Shown piece after piece: positions 37,201 through 51,000 of a stretch of DNA of 64,000 nt. Location of the stretch: NCBI GenBank assembly GCA_025618425.1, contig CM046848.1, positions 26,402,807 through 26,466,806 of the forward strand, given 5' to 3'. The notes under the pieces are model-generated. The model was not told where the DNA came from. It saw only the letters and a list, made by a program, of their open reading frames with translations, and did no database searches. This DNA comes from Heliocidaris tuberculata. Taxonomy: Eukaryota > Echinodermata > Echinoidea > Camarodonta > Echinometridae. Made by a program: the position numbers and the translations under genes. Position 1 is the first letter of the stretch; each line of letters opens with the position of its first letter.

Positions 37201-40200
37201 GATGGGGATGGAGATGGAGATGAAGATGAAGATGAAAATGAAGATGAAGATGAAGATGAAGATGGAGATAAAGATGAAGATGGAGATAAATATGAAGATG
37301 AATATGAAGATGAAAATGAAGATGAAGATGGGGATGGAGATGGAGATGAAGATGAAGATGAAAATGAAGATGAAGATGAAGATGAAGATGGAGATAAAGA
37401 TGAAGATGGAGATAAAGATGGAGATGAATATGAAGATTAGGATGAAGATGAAGATGGAGATGAAGATGAAGATGAAGATGGAGATGAAGATGGAGATGGA
37501 GATGGAGATGAAGATGAAGATGAAGATGGAGATGAAGATGGAGATGAAGATGGAGATGGAGATGGAGATGGAGATGAAGATGAAGATGAAGATGGAGATG
37601 AAGATGGAGATGAAGATGGAGATGGAGATGGAGATGGATATGGTAAACAAATTATGGAGATCTAGTGGCAAAGAACTGCAAAATGCATGCACGTTCCAGG
37701 AGGAAGAGGAATCCGAGGACAAGTAGATAAGAGAAAGAGAGAGACAGAGATACAGAGACAGAGACAGAGACAGAGACAGACCAGGGAGGGAGAGGGGTGG
37801 AAAATGGGATACTGAGAGGCTGAATATGTTCTAGGGTGTGGCTTTTGTTTAAAAAAACCGAGACAAGGGTAGAAACAAAAGCAATCATCCTGCTCATGTT
37901 TGTGGGGGGGGGGGGGGGGGAATGCAATAACAATGTCCCGCAATTCAGAAATCCAGCTCATTCATATACCGCTTGTTTGCCTGTGCGCTTTCCTTGACAG
38001 TTTCAGACTGAGTATTTCAGTATTGTCTTCAAAAATCTTCAAAATAGCTTGAAGATCAACACTCTATGGTGGAAAATTGGCTTCGTATGTTTTGAAGTAC
38101 CTTTTCTCCCACAGGCACTTCTATGTATTATTTCTACCTTTACACGAGTTTCTGAGAAGATATTATGGTCTCAGCAGTCGATTTTACTTGAATTATTCAG
38201 CCTTTGTCATCAACAGTCCAATAAGTGCTTAATCTCTAGTAGAGTGCATATAATTATTTCTCCCCATGGCTAATGCTGTGTAACGACTAAGCCTGGCAAC
38301 TAATTTGCTGTAGCAATGTCAGAAAAACGAGTCTTGAGCTTACTTTTTATCTGGTCATTGTGTAAGCCACGGTGAAGTAAATGAACATGAATAATATCTC
38401 TACAACTTAATCGTGAACTGGTCTCTCTTTGAGAGAGTACTGCTTGAAGATTCAAGAAATTTCTGCTACGCGAGCACGGCAGTCATTTGTCATATCAAGG
38501 AGTTATCACAGAACTCCTTGGTCATATATAAATCTTACACCAGTCACACACGTAGGCGTAACTAATGTGCTCCATTCGTCGTCAAGTACTTTGACCTTTG
38601 ACCCCCACGACGTCATACACATGACCCCTTTGTCAACAACAAAAAGTAACCTTGCTCAGAGAGATGTGCCGCTGTGAAAAATTGATTAGATGAATATCAT
38701 GAACAGAAACGACGGCTATCCAAAAATTTGGAATGATGATTATTTCTTTGTTGTTGTTTTGGAAGGTGCAGACTGTTCACATCGGTGATTTTGCCAGAGA
38801 AATGCCATATCGAAGTAGAATTACATGCGCATGGCCATCATTAATCTTGAAATTAATCGTTGAGCCTCACTGACATTCATTCACTAATCCATGTATATCT
38901 ATAGAAATATGTCTATCAGTTAATTAATTCATCATTTTAATTCATTCATTGATTTCTTCTGTGCTTGATATATGGATTCATTCAAAGATTAGTAGATTAG
39001 TAATTTATTCATTTTTCACTTAGGCTTCAATCATTACTCCATCAACACATACGCGCGTTATTCAACAAGTCATTTTAGTATATATTCTTTGTGTTTCATT
39101 TTTTATTCACTTTAAGGTGATGCATTCCAAAATTTATTCCCATCGCTCATCATGCCGACATTTATCGCACATCTGTACCCAATTAACAAAAACAACAATA
39201 ATAGTATAGACCTACTATAAGAAAGGAAAGCATGTCAATGCTCGTTTACGAAACCGCCATGTTTAAAGCTTTACTACTTGTTCCGATGGGAGAATGGAAC
39301 AAATTACACTCGTAAACACAACACGTCACTTACCATAAACTTCACAAAGAGAGGCATCGAAAAACATAAAAGCCGTGTACAGAAGTTAATGAACACTGTC
39401 ATATTCACGATAATAGTCTCTGCCCTAAAAAAGACTCTAAAAACCGTCAATGTCAATTTAGATGAAATGAAAATATGGAACATGGCGTTAACCAGGCGTA
39501 ATATTTGGTACGTCCCATTCATATATCCAACGGATGTCGGAGGGAATTGGTTAACTCCCTATGGAGAAGCGATAAAAATTTATTGAATCTAAAATTATGT
39601 TTTGATTCTTCACTTACTCTCGTGTTACGTAGAGGAGCATATGACATGATCATTTTTATTAGCAAAGGCACAGGATTTTCCCAGTCTTTTTTTTTTCTCA
39701 CTCAATTTATTTTCTCTGTGTGTGTGCGTGCAAGATTTGCTTTCAAACAGGAAGACCTAAATTTAACTCGCTTTCGTATACTAGAGTAATGAATGGTTTG
39801 TTGTTTGTGGGTTTTTTTTTAAGGTTCCTTTTTGAAGTTTCCCTCCGACATGAAATCAAATGACCCATACCAAAATCTATCTACCACTAACTCGAAACAG
39901 AATTGTTACATATCTTTTAGTTGTAGCTTAACGGATTTGCAGAGATCATCAACTATCAATTTTAGCATAGGTGAGTTCTTCGTTTTTTTATTATTATTTT
40001 CTAAGACGAAAAATATTTAAAATATCATAACATTTAATTGAACAATTGTCAACTTTAGTGGTACCCTTAATCTATGTTGTGGCTTTATAAAGATTCCATG
40101 GGCTTGTAAATATCTAATCATGATTACTGGGTATGCCATTTACCACATTCTTTTTAAGATGATAAAATTGAAATGGTGAATTAAATGGGGAAGTAAGTCT

Positions 40201-40301
40201 TGCTGATACGATTGTTTTTCATTGTTTGTGCATTCATTTGTATAAATCTGCATCGCTTTTATCCTCTGTCATCTTTTGATAATTTTCAGATGGGAATTGA
40301 T

Positions 40302-40338
<37 letters not shown>

Positions 40339-43300
40339 AATAAATTCAAGTATTCATCATGTTCATATGGTCACTTAAATTCTCTTTGTTGATGTTTCAT
40401 GTGTGTTTGCTAAATGTTACAACATTGATTTGAAAGAGATGTGTTTCTGGAGACGACTGTGACGGCTCTAAGAGTGAAACAATGGCAATGATAAAATACA
40501 AACGCGGACAGAACGACATCATAGCCTGAGGTAAATCTCAGAAGAGGAAAGTATCCATCTTTTCTTGGACAATGAAGATTGCAAATTTAGAGACGCTGTG
40601 AAGATAGATTTGTCTTGTATTATGAAAAAGATGAATAGGAGGATGTAATTACGGCTGATCTCTTTTCAAGCGCGGATCGATCTAGAAATCCATCAATATC
40701 TTGCAAACAAGACAATTGGCGAGGAAAGTGTGTCTTGACACGTTGCTTTGAATGATGTCATTTGAGGACACGCGACACAGATAGATTCTTTTATGGTTTT
40801 CTTCAATCTTGGAACATACTCTCTTCTTCTGGATGCCCCTTGAGCATTTTGAGAAACACTTGTGACAAGACTGATACACTAATGCATGTTATATTGTGCA
40901 CTTCTAAGAATTCTCCCAATCACGTATCCCGTTCTAAAAGCATTTCTTTAATCTCATGATGGGAAAGCTTTCAAGTTGCGTACGTTAGAATGTTTTTATT
41001 TTTGATAAATGTATTATTTTGCAACGTGTGTCCATTGGCGTTGTGTCTCTTTCGATGGGGCTCGGGGGGGGGGGGGGGAGACGTGATTTTTCTCAAGTGT
41101 GTTGGCCTCGCGATCAAGCGGACGGCTCGATTTTCTTGTAAGAAATCTAGTTTTGCGATGGCTTCTTGTTAGGAGTGCGTTCTTTATAGTTGTTCGCGAA
41201 AGCGGAAAATGGATGTAATAAGTGGTCAACTCAGGACATTAATCCCTCGCATCATGGTTATAGTTTACAGCGATAGCGATGGGAACATTCAAGCGAAGAA
41301 ACCATGCAAATGCAGCCACTCAAAACATGCATATACCAAACTTTCTACATTACAAGAGAGATAGATAGATAGATAGAAAGAGAGAGAGAGAAGGGGAGAT
41401 ATCGATTAACAAAATTATGAAACTAAAGAAGAAAGGGGAAGTAGCTCTCCATGCAAAAAGTCAAGAAATACTTCTAAATTATTAGCATACATTACTTGCA
41501 AGAGCCATGAACAGGCAAATGCATGTTATTTTGTTTTTAAAAATGTAGCGGTGAGTAGACAATTATATCATTTATTTTACTGTTTAGGTATCGATCCATA
41601 AAGAATGGAATGGAATAAGCAGGACGTTATTGGGGTTTGACAAGGTAAGTCTTTTCTTTACTTAATTTATTCTATTTACTTCCAATTGAAAACTTAATTT
41701 AACTCATGAGAGATGGGTAGAGATCAAGAGGGGGGGGGATGAAAATGTGGAATATGATTTATTTAGCATTGAAAAATACACAATAAAAATTGAAAATTTT
41801 AATGACAAGAAGAAAATAAAATGAGCTAGCATAAAATATGGCAAACTGAATGTGACTCAAATAGCGTAACTAAAAAATAAAATTATATTTGCTCTACTCG
41901 ATTACAAAATATCAATCCTAATTTCTGATGTGATCATGTGATCATGAATGAAAGATCAGGTGACCATTAGCATACAACCCCCCCCCCCCCCCCCCCCCCC
42001 CCCCACTCTTAACTATATCTTCTGCTATGCTGTGGCTCTGTGAGTATATGATTGGAAATAGTGCACTTGAACTTAGATCGGGCCAAGGAAAGCTGGCGGT
42101 AGGGTGCCGGAAGTATTTTCATATGTGCAATTTTTACACGCAGAAGGGAAAGTCATCTAGCACACGGGTAGTATAGTCTTCAGATCTGCAGACTCTTGAG
42201 GGTATGTTTATAAAAATAGTTCTGACAACAGGCTGATTTAGGAAGCCTGTTCTATTCTATATGCTCAAACTAAATAGAAATATTATCGTTTTCTCCGAGA
42301 TTTGGGTTGAGTTTAATTGTAGATGGAATGCATTCCCTTTCATACAAAAATAGTTTGTCATAAACGGGATGTGTTTGAATTTAAAGACTAATCGTGACCG
42401 TGTTTCCATAATCGAATACTGTATGTGATGTCTTTTACCTTTGTTATAATCGGAGAAAGCACAAAGGCGCTCCACTTTTTTTCCAGACGATTTCAGGACA
42501 AGATTAGATCAGATAACGTGATTTTACGCGCGGCTCTACATTGCGAACAGTTTATGCGGCCGCACAACCAAAATTAGGAGCCCTACACGGTGTGTAAGCA
42601 CAAACGAGTTTCAGTGTCTTAAAATTGAAAGATTTTGTTATTCAGTCTCCTCCTGAATGTGTTTTTATGTGCATATATTTTTTGCTTTGTCATTTGGCAA
42701 GTAGTATCCCGTAATTTTCTCCTTATTCTGCCTTTCTCCCTCTCCATTATAATCCTACCTTTATTAATCCTTCTCTTATACGTTTCCTTTATCACACTTT
42801 TTTCCCGTTCAACTTTAACCTTAAAGGGAAAAGTCCACCCTGATGATAAGTTTGTTTTAAAAGACGCAGAAAAATTGAAGAAACAGATCAGTGAAGGTTT
42901 GATAAGAAATAAGAAAGTTATGAATTTTTGTAGTTGCAATTAAAACACAAATTGGCAACTTCGTGACGTATCTTGCGAGCTCCTCTTCCATTATTTTGCC
43001 ATGTACCCCAAAAATCATTAAGTTCCAGTTTCTCTAAAGAAAATATTCAATAATACATGCAATTTAGATCACTGGTTTCGCGAACCGACGTATGTGCATA
43101 GGTTAAGTATAGGATATACGTCGGTTCGCGAAACCAGCGACGATATTATGTTTTTACACAAAACATGTATGAAACATATCTATTCCTTCATCAAAAACTA
43201 ACAAAACTAAACATTTATGACATTTTCTGTACTGAGCAAATGGGAGAGGAGCTCGCAAGATACGGCACGGAGTTGCCAATTTGTTTGATTACAACTTCAA

Positions 43301-44242
43301 AATTCATAACTTTCTTATTTCTTATCAGATTTTGCTCAATCTCTTACTAATCTGTTTCTCTCATTTTTCTTCTTTTATCCAAATCAACTTAATACCAGGG
43401 TGGACTTCCCCTTTAAAGGGCAATCCAACCTTTGTAATAATTTGATTTGTTTGAAAGCAGAAACATCAGAGAAGCAGATTTGTGAAAGTTTGAACAAAAT
43501 CGGACAAGCAATAAGAAAGATATAACTTTTTTTAAAGTTGTGATCACTATACATATGGGAATTTCAGATTGGCCGAATCGTTACGGTCACTGTGATGTAG
43601 CGGGGGGTCAATGATGTGCTAAATTATGTGATTCTAAAAATGCACAAATTTGTATTGAAATAGTGCCAATATGTGTTTTCCTGCGAGATCCAACATGGCG
43701 ACCGGTCGCATCAGTGGTAGAGGGCGTTGCTTTATCCACTGAGAGTGATCGATGGTGCGATTACGTCTTTTTCGCGAGTGTCGTCTGCTTTTTATGAAAT
43801 TCTGTGCACGAATTCCTTATTCTTACATGCACTGGTATAGTTGACTTGTCATGGGCCGCGGAGCCGGGGGGGGGGGGGCTAGCTGCAGCTCCCCCCCCCC
43901 CCCCCCACTTTTTTTAGTAGACACGTTAAAAACATGTCGGAAAAAAGGCTAAAAAATTGTCATTAATGAGTGAAATAAGATCAGCCCCCCCCCCTCTTTC
44001 AAAAACGCTCCGCGGCCCCTGCTTGTGACATTCGTAATATGTCAGTGAATGCAACATTGTAACTGACTTTTTACACTTGCCATTTTGAAAAGGGAAAAAT
44101 AAATCAAATAAAGCCATGTTTACTTTATAGATCAATAGATGTTAACAAAGCATGTTAACAAAGCTCATTGGTACGGCCAAAAGTGCAAGTTGGTGAGAAT
44201 TGCATTGTGTTGTTTGAAAGAGTGACGGAGAAAGAAAGAGAC

Positions 44243-44291
<49 letters not shown>

Positions 44292-46695
44292 GAGAGGAGG
44301 AGGAGGAGAGATGTGTGTGTGTGTGTGTGTGTTTACGTGTGTGGGAAGAGAGAGAGAGAGAGAGTGAGAGGGTCAATTACTTAACTGGAAAAGGGATGCT
44401 TTCTATTTTTTTTTTCTTTATCTTTTAAATCAGTAAACGGTGCATTTTTATACAAAGTCACATGGGAATCCGAGGGGCCAAGCCCCTTCCCCTTCAAAAA
44501 AATAAAAATAAAAAATTAAGGAGACAAGAAAAAAAAATCATGTAAGGGAACAAAAATGTCTTGGTACAGACTAACCTTGGAGTACGCTGCTCCCACCGCA
44601 CGCTGTCGTGTCATAGCATTGTTTGCGAGGAGACTCCCTGCTGGGGAGCAAAGCTAAGCTAATTTTTGAACAATAAATGCGTAAAGCGGTAACATTTGAG
44701 AAAGCCTGCTAAAAAAGGAAAGAAAATTGGGTGTAAAAAAATTAAAAATCTGGTGTGGTACGTGACAACATTTCATTCTTTCAGAGAGAGGTCGGGTTTA
44801 TCAGAGATTTGATTTTGGGCTGATTTTACACTAATATTATTGCCCAAGAGTACCAATTACTAATTTTCCAAAAGAGGGCCAGACATGAAAGAAAAACGTG
44901 ACAAAAACCATTACATGGGACAGGAGTTTAGTTATAAGTGACGGAATATTACCTACGAAAAATGGATAAAGAAAACGACAGAGGAGAAAAAGTAAAAGAG
45001 AAGTGGGGGTGGGGGGGGGTAATCCTTAGTTGAAAGTGTTTGGAGTAATAATTTCGACAAAGCTTATAAAGGTGCAACAGGAAAGTCAAGTCCAAGTCCG
45101 TTGTTTCAATTGTGCCATCCAATGACATTCAGGCATAAAAATGCACAGAACAGGTCCAGGCGCAATCTCTATAACCACACAGACGAGACCCCTTTAAGGA
45201 GGGTGCAATAGCCTAGCTCACTGTTTCGGCTTTGTCCGGAAATCGACTTTCGACGGAAGACAGGCGGAACAATCTTTACATACCGATGGGTGCATGTATG
45301 TATACAGATCATTGTCATTGGTGTGACAACTCGAACGCAGCCGTAATTATCTGTAGGGGCCTATTGTTCACTGTCTACTGTGGTATAAATTCTGTTGAAT
45401 TTAATGATGAACTGGCGTAATTGACGGTAGTGCAATGGGCGAAAGTGATTTGAAAACAAAGGTTCAGCAAAAAATTGAAAGGACGTCTATTGTCTCTACC
45501 CATTGTTCGTTTCTCGAAGGATTGTAAATTTCCTTTAAGTTCTCGTGAAGCGTTTCAAGTAAACATAGTTAATTGAGCACTATATCAAATTTCGACTAAT
45601 GACCGTGGAGAGTGGAGAGAAAAGAGGAAATAAACACCCTTATTAAAGACGAGGAAAAACGTGAAATTGACTTGCTAAATATTCCACACCAGCAAAGTGA
45701 TGAAGTTGTCATAACAGCGCACTTAAAGATTTATTATTGTACTGGCTCGAGTCGCGTGTGATTGTTTACGGTGTCGCAATGGTACAGCGCCCCTCAACTC
45801 TCGGCTCGAGCCACCCTCACCGGAATCTGTCTCCTCTCGAGAATCAGCGAGCGCCTCGTTCTCGATCGCTTTCCTACCTTCTCTCGGTCTCCCTGTCTCT
45901 TATTTTGTTTTTATATCCATGATATTCTCACAAGTGGTTGTCCGATTCCGTTACACGGCCTTTTACGTTTCAGATAGACCGTTAAAGCACGAGAGGGGCA
46001 TAACCATTAGTACGGTCCCATACCATCTGTTTGGTGTAAGGCCATAGCTCATAAAGGGTCTTTCTTTGCCATGGAGGGAAGTTTGATGATATTTTAATTG
46101 AAGCGGGTAGCTATGATCCTGATGGCGTGCCTGGCCCGTTTATGCGACGTCGAAAGTGATAATAGTGAAGGACCGTATCATAAATCATATTGGAAGCCTA
46201 ATGAAAATTAAACGAGATTTATATTATCGAGTCATTGGTCCCTCTGGTGCGCCTACAATGAATTATTTTCAACAGTAAAGGAAAACAGACTTTAAAAAAA
46301 CGATATGAGAGGACGGGCATTAATATACAATAATATACACTAACTGGCACGAAAACATAATATATGCAATGTAGTTTTTCGATGCATGATATGCCTATAT
46401 GTTAGATTGCAAAAAGTACCGTCAAATTCATTATCTTTTGTTCTTCTTGGATGGATAAAATGGCAGCTTGGCAAGCGCCCCCTTCGTCGATATTCAAGTT
46501 ACTTTGCTTATTACACCAAAAGAAAAAACAAACGAATCCTACATAATATTCAAGTGACTTGTAACATATGTAATACAATTCCACACACGGACAATGATAA
46601 AATTTGACTATAAACCAGTGGGAGTCTGTACATCTGTTTACAAAATGAAGAGCACAATAAAAAGAATGACATAATTAGAATAATCTATTGATAAT

Positions 46696-46760
<65 letters not shown>

Positions 46761-48056
46761 CGGAACCTCTTGAGAGATGGTTAGAAAGCGCTTCCATTTC
46801 TAATTGATATTACAAAACAACAAACAGGAATACCACTTAAGATCGGAATACATAATTTTACTGTTTGAAATAGATCATTTGGATATTTCCCTTTCAATTA
46901 TAGTGTACTGAATAATAACCTGACAGTTCATACTTCAACCACAGCATCTTGAACTAGTGGTATGGTCTTATTTTAAAAAAAAAATAGTTTCCATTTTTGT
47001 GAGCTTTGTGTCATAAAATGTCCTCCAATGTGGCCGAATAGAAAAAAATTGCAATTCAAGTGTCAATCACAGAATTCGAAGAGAAGAGGGAGGGGGTAAT
47101 ATGTATTTATGAGAAGATCGCAGTGAACAGTCCGAGCTTCTGTACCGAGTAATTGCCGAGTAACAGGTGAACGTAAGGACACATGTTGGACAAGTTCACG
47201 GCTAGTGGACGGTCAAGTATTTTGTATATTTCTTGTTTACTCTCTCAAATCACTCTTCCCCTACCCTTCTCTCTCATCTTTTTGTCGCAGTCACGTTTGA
47301 TTACAATTCCAGATATGAGAGTATCTATGCCAAGCGTGTAGCAGAGTTTTTTTGTTAGACACTTTCAGAGTTATTGGTGCCCGGTTTTTTATCTCCCAAT
47401 TGATTTTTTTTTGAAAGAGAGACAATTTATTGATATCCTCCTTTAACTAATTTGTTTTGAGACCTGAAGATAGGGAGGGTATGCCTGAATTATATTCCGA
47501 TGCTCCTCTCAGTATGAAATAGCATTTATTTTTTTAAATAGATTAATGGATGGATGGCAAATTTGATTTGATGTGATGTTGTAGTATGACAGATTTGATT
47601 TTGAGCAAGTCGTCACTCTCTTTTAATTTTGTTTCTGAGGGTTTCAAGGGGCTGGCTCAAGCGCCCATCTCGCAATTCATTGACAGGTGAATGAATCGAC
47701 CAGAAAGCTATTTAGTCGCCATCCATTTTTCCTGCATCTTCTGCTTCTTCGTCGTCTTCGGTTAAGGCTAGAGACATGATGCCGAACGAATGGCTTGAAG
47801 AGCAGCTCGGAAGTGACAAACGGAAGATATTCGAAGGTCCACACTTTTTATTTGAAGATGTAATGAAACGCAAGGGAAATCGCAAATGTGGTCCTGGGCC
47901 TCGTAATTGAGCGCGCGTGCGGTGAATACACCGCGTGCATACGAACACACGCACTCATCTCGTACGTCCTACACGCAACGTGACTTTGAACTTTAAAAAA
48001 ATGGAAACAAGAAATAATTATATAGACCTATAGAAATAAAAGAATAAGTAGCGAGG

Positions 48057-48090
<34 letters not shown>

Positions 48091-51000
48091 GGATGAGGGA
48101 GAGAGAGAGAGAGAGAGAGTGATGGGGGGAAAGGGAGAACCAAACAGAGAGGGAGAAACAGAAATGAAATAGACAGTGAGAGAAAGAGAGATAGAGAGAG
48201 AGACAGAGAGAGAGACAGAGAGCGCAGCGACATGGACATAGCGAGGGGGAGATGGAGAAAGAGACAGAGAAGCCAAGATGTGAGATGAGACAGTCGGGAA
48301 TATATGACTTTTATTGAAGTTATCGATTTTCGGCCAACGCATCTCTCTTTTCTTCTCATCACATCTCTCCCTTCCTCTCTTGGTCGGCCTCTCTCTCTAT
48401 CTTTATATTCTGTCTCACTCTCGCTCCATCTCTCTTCATCTCATACGAGCATATGACACGGTTTGTAATGATCGGTTTGGTACAACGCCTTGTGTTGTGG
48501 GCCGAAGTCTCGCGTCATTAACTCGAGCGTTTGGAACAACAAAAGAAACCATCTTCGTATGTAGAAGACCGCTTCACTAATCTGATATGTTATTATCAGA
48601 CCCGCCATGCGATTGCGGACGATGTGTTTCTTCCTCTCTTTGCTCTTTACTTTCTCTATCATCCTCTATACCATCTCATTTTTGCTCTCTCTCTCTCTCT
48701 CTCTCTTTCTCCCCGCATCTTCCCCTCTCTCTTTCTCTCCCCTCTCTGCCTCCTTCTCTGCCTCTGCCTCCTTCAGATACAATACACGCATGTAATAAGC
48801 ATTTATTACATCAATTTGAGAGGGGCAGTGTCGTGCACTTGTAACAGGTCTTTCCTTGCCCCCCGTCCACGACGATGATTTGCGATTGTTTGGAGCCGTG
48901 GACGCGCGCACCAGATGATCTCTCCTATATTATTGGTCGTTAGTGTGTAATGCTCACTCCTTTTGAGATGATAATGAAATTGAAGAAGAGACGAAATTTG
49001 AATGAGAATAAGAGCTCGGATGCTACTCCCTCACCTATTCCTGCTCTTCTCTTTAATCGAGAGTGAACGGTTCGTGTTTAAAGCAAGTTAAATTACATCC
49101 CTTAACAGATTTTGGAGTCATTTGTGTGATGACGAAGTCTATCTTTACTTTTAAAGCCAAGATGGCGGTTTGTTTTCCTTTAATGAGTAAGCAAAGTTTT
49201 GACAATAGATTATGGTAAGGTCTAAGAATATACAATTGCATGAAAAATCTGGCATGTCGTTAGGACTAATCGCATGCAGAAGTGGAGAGAAAATTAATTT
49301 CAAGAAATAGAAATACATGCGACGTGAATGAACTATACACGAAGAGAAAGAAAAAGTAAATAAATGAAAGGAGGATAGAATGAAGGTTAAATAAAAAGGG
49401 AAATACACCGTATATATCGATGAGGAAGTAGAAATAATGTAAATGTAAAATTAAAGGAAAATTTAAAGGTGCGTCGGAGTGAGAAAAGAACTATGTATAA
49501 ATGTAAAAAAAAAAGGTTTTAGAGGTGGGAAAGGAGAAGAGAAACAGCAAGACTAGTATAAAGAGAGACAGAGAGACAGAGAGAGAAAAATAGAGAAAAA
49601 GAGAGAGCGAGACGAAAATGGAGAAAGAGGGAAGGAAGAGTGGTGAAGGGTGAGAGAGAGAGAGAGGGGAGATGAGAGAGAGAGAGAGAGAGAGAAAAGG
49701 AGAGAGAGGTAAGAGAACTGGAATCGGCAATGACACTGTAGCCACTATTTCTACCATCTGTTTCCATGGAACTCCATTACCGGCAGACGGCATATGGGGA
49801 CTGTGGATTTTTTTTTGCCCTTTTTTGTTTGGCGCGTTTTTCCCCGTACCAGATGGGTGTTAGGGGTTCCGTGTCTGTTTGCTTCACCAACCAGTCACGT
49901 AGCTTCCCCTTCCCGTCAAACTTTACCCCAACAAGACTAAGAAGAAGAAAACATGAGAAAAGAGAAGGAAACGAAAAATGTGAGCGCTTATTGGTGTGAG
50001 TTCACACCACATGGCATGAAGTATTTATTTTTTTTTTTCTCTCTGGCATCTAACTCATCTAACTTTACTTCGACTACGAATACTATCATTTCATGAATGT
50101 AAATCGAACAATAGGCAAGGCGGGTCTGAGTTCTGCATGGGAATTAATTATTCTCTTTCAAGTTCACCCTTTTCTTTTATTTCACCCTCTCTTCCCCATT
50201 CTAATGATAGCCCCAAGCCCAAACTCTAAATATTTATGTTCTCCCTCTCTCCCCCTTTTTTTTTATTCACTCAGTCTTTTTGTACTTTACCAAAAAGTTC
50301 AAACTCACGAATTAAAAAAGTAGATTTTGTTCCATTTTTTCCATGTGGTAAATCTGGTCGAGTTACACAGTATATTTCATAAAGAGAATGACCTATAATT
50401 TTAGGCTTTAATCTAATCACTTCAGGCTTATAATCATATTGTATTTTAAACTCTCTAAACAGTTAGTTTGGTTTTCCAAAAAAATATTTGAATTTTTAAA
50501 ACTGAAATGTTGCAGTACCGCAAGTAAATCTATTGCTCCTTCTTTCATCAGAAATTTATTGAAAATGTATGATTTTGCATGCAGGTTTTATAAAAGGATA
50601 TATAGTGCATAACATGTTTGACAATTATGTTCCTTCACAAAAAGAATGAATTCCGCTAGTTTTGGATTCTTGTTCACCAAATTATATAATTTCCAACAGA
50701 GATGAATTATTCCGAAACAACGTAACCGTATTTCATCTCAAGTTCATAGATTTTCTGAATGGTCCCAATATATCACGGTGTACACATGTACTGGAGAGAG
50801 CTGATTCACGTGACGTCATTGTGTTTTATGAGATAAGCCAAACATTAGTTTAATTCTAGGGTGACGATTATCAAAATCTAAAACTATTACTGTCGAAAAA
50901 CTAATGATTTATTGTGGTTCTACTGGTGAATTTCCCCTAAGCATGCTTTTAAACACATGGCATGAAGCCTCGCGTTTACAGCAATGTCTTTGCCGTTTTA

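Noticed and set aside
37078..37726. Two 214-codon ORFs on opposite strands
   Set aside because: Both are translations of the GATGAA/GATGGA array; low-complexity Met/Lys or Ile/Phe strings, no domain.
39278..39586. 102-codon + strand ORF
   Set aside because: No family resemblance, AT-rich intron sequence, no flanking splice or start signals.
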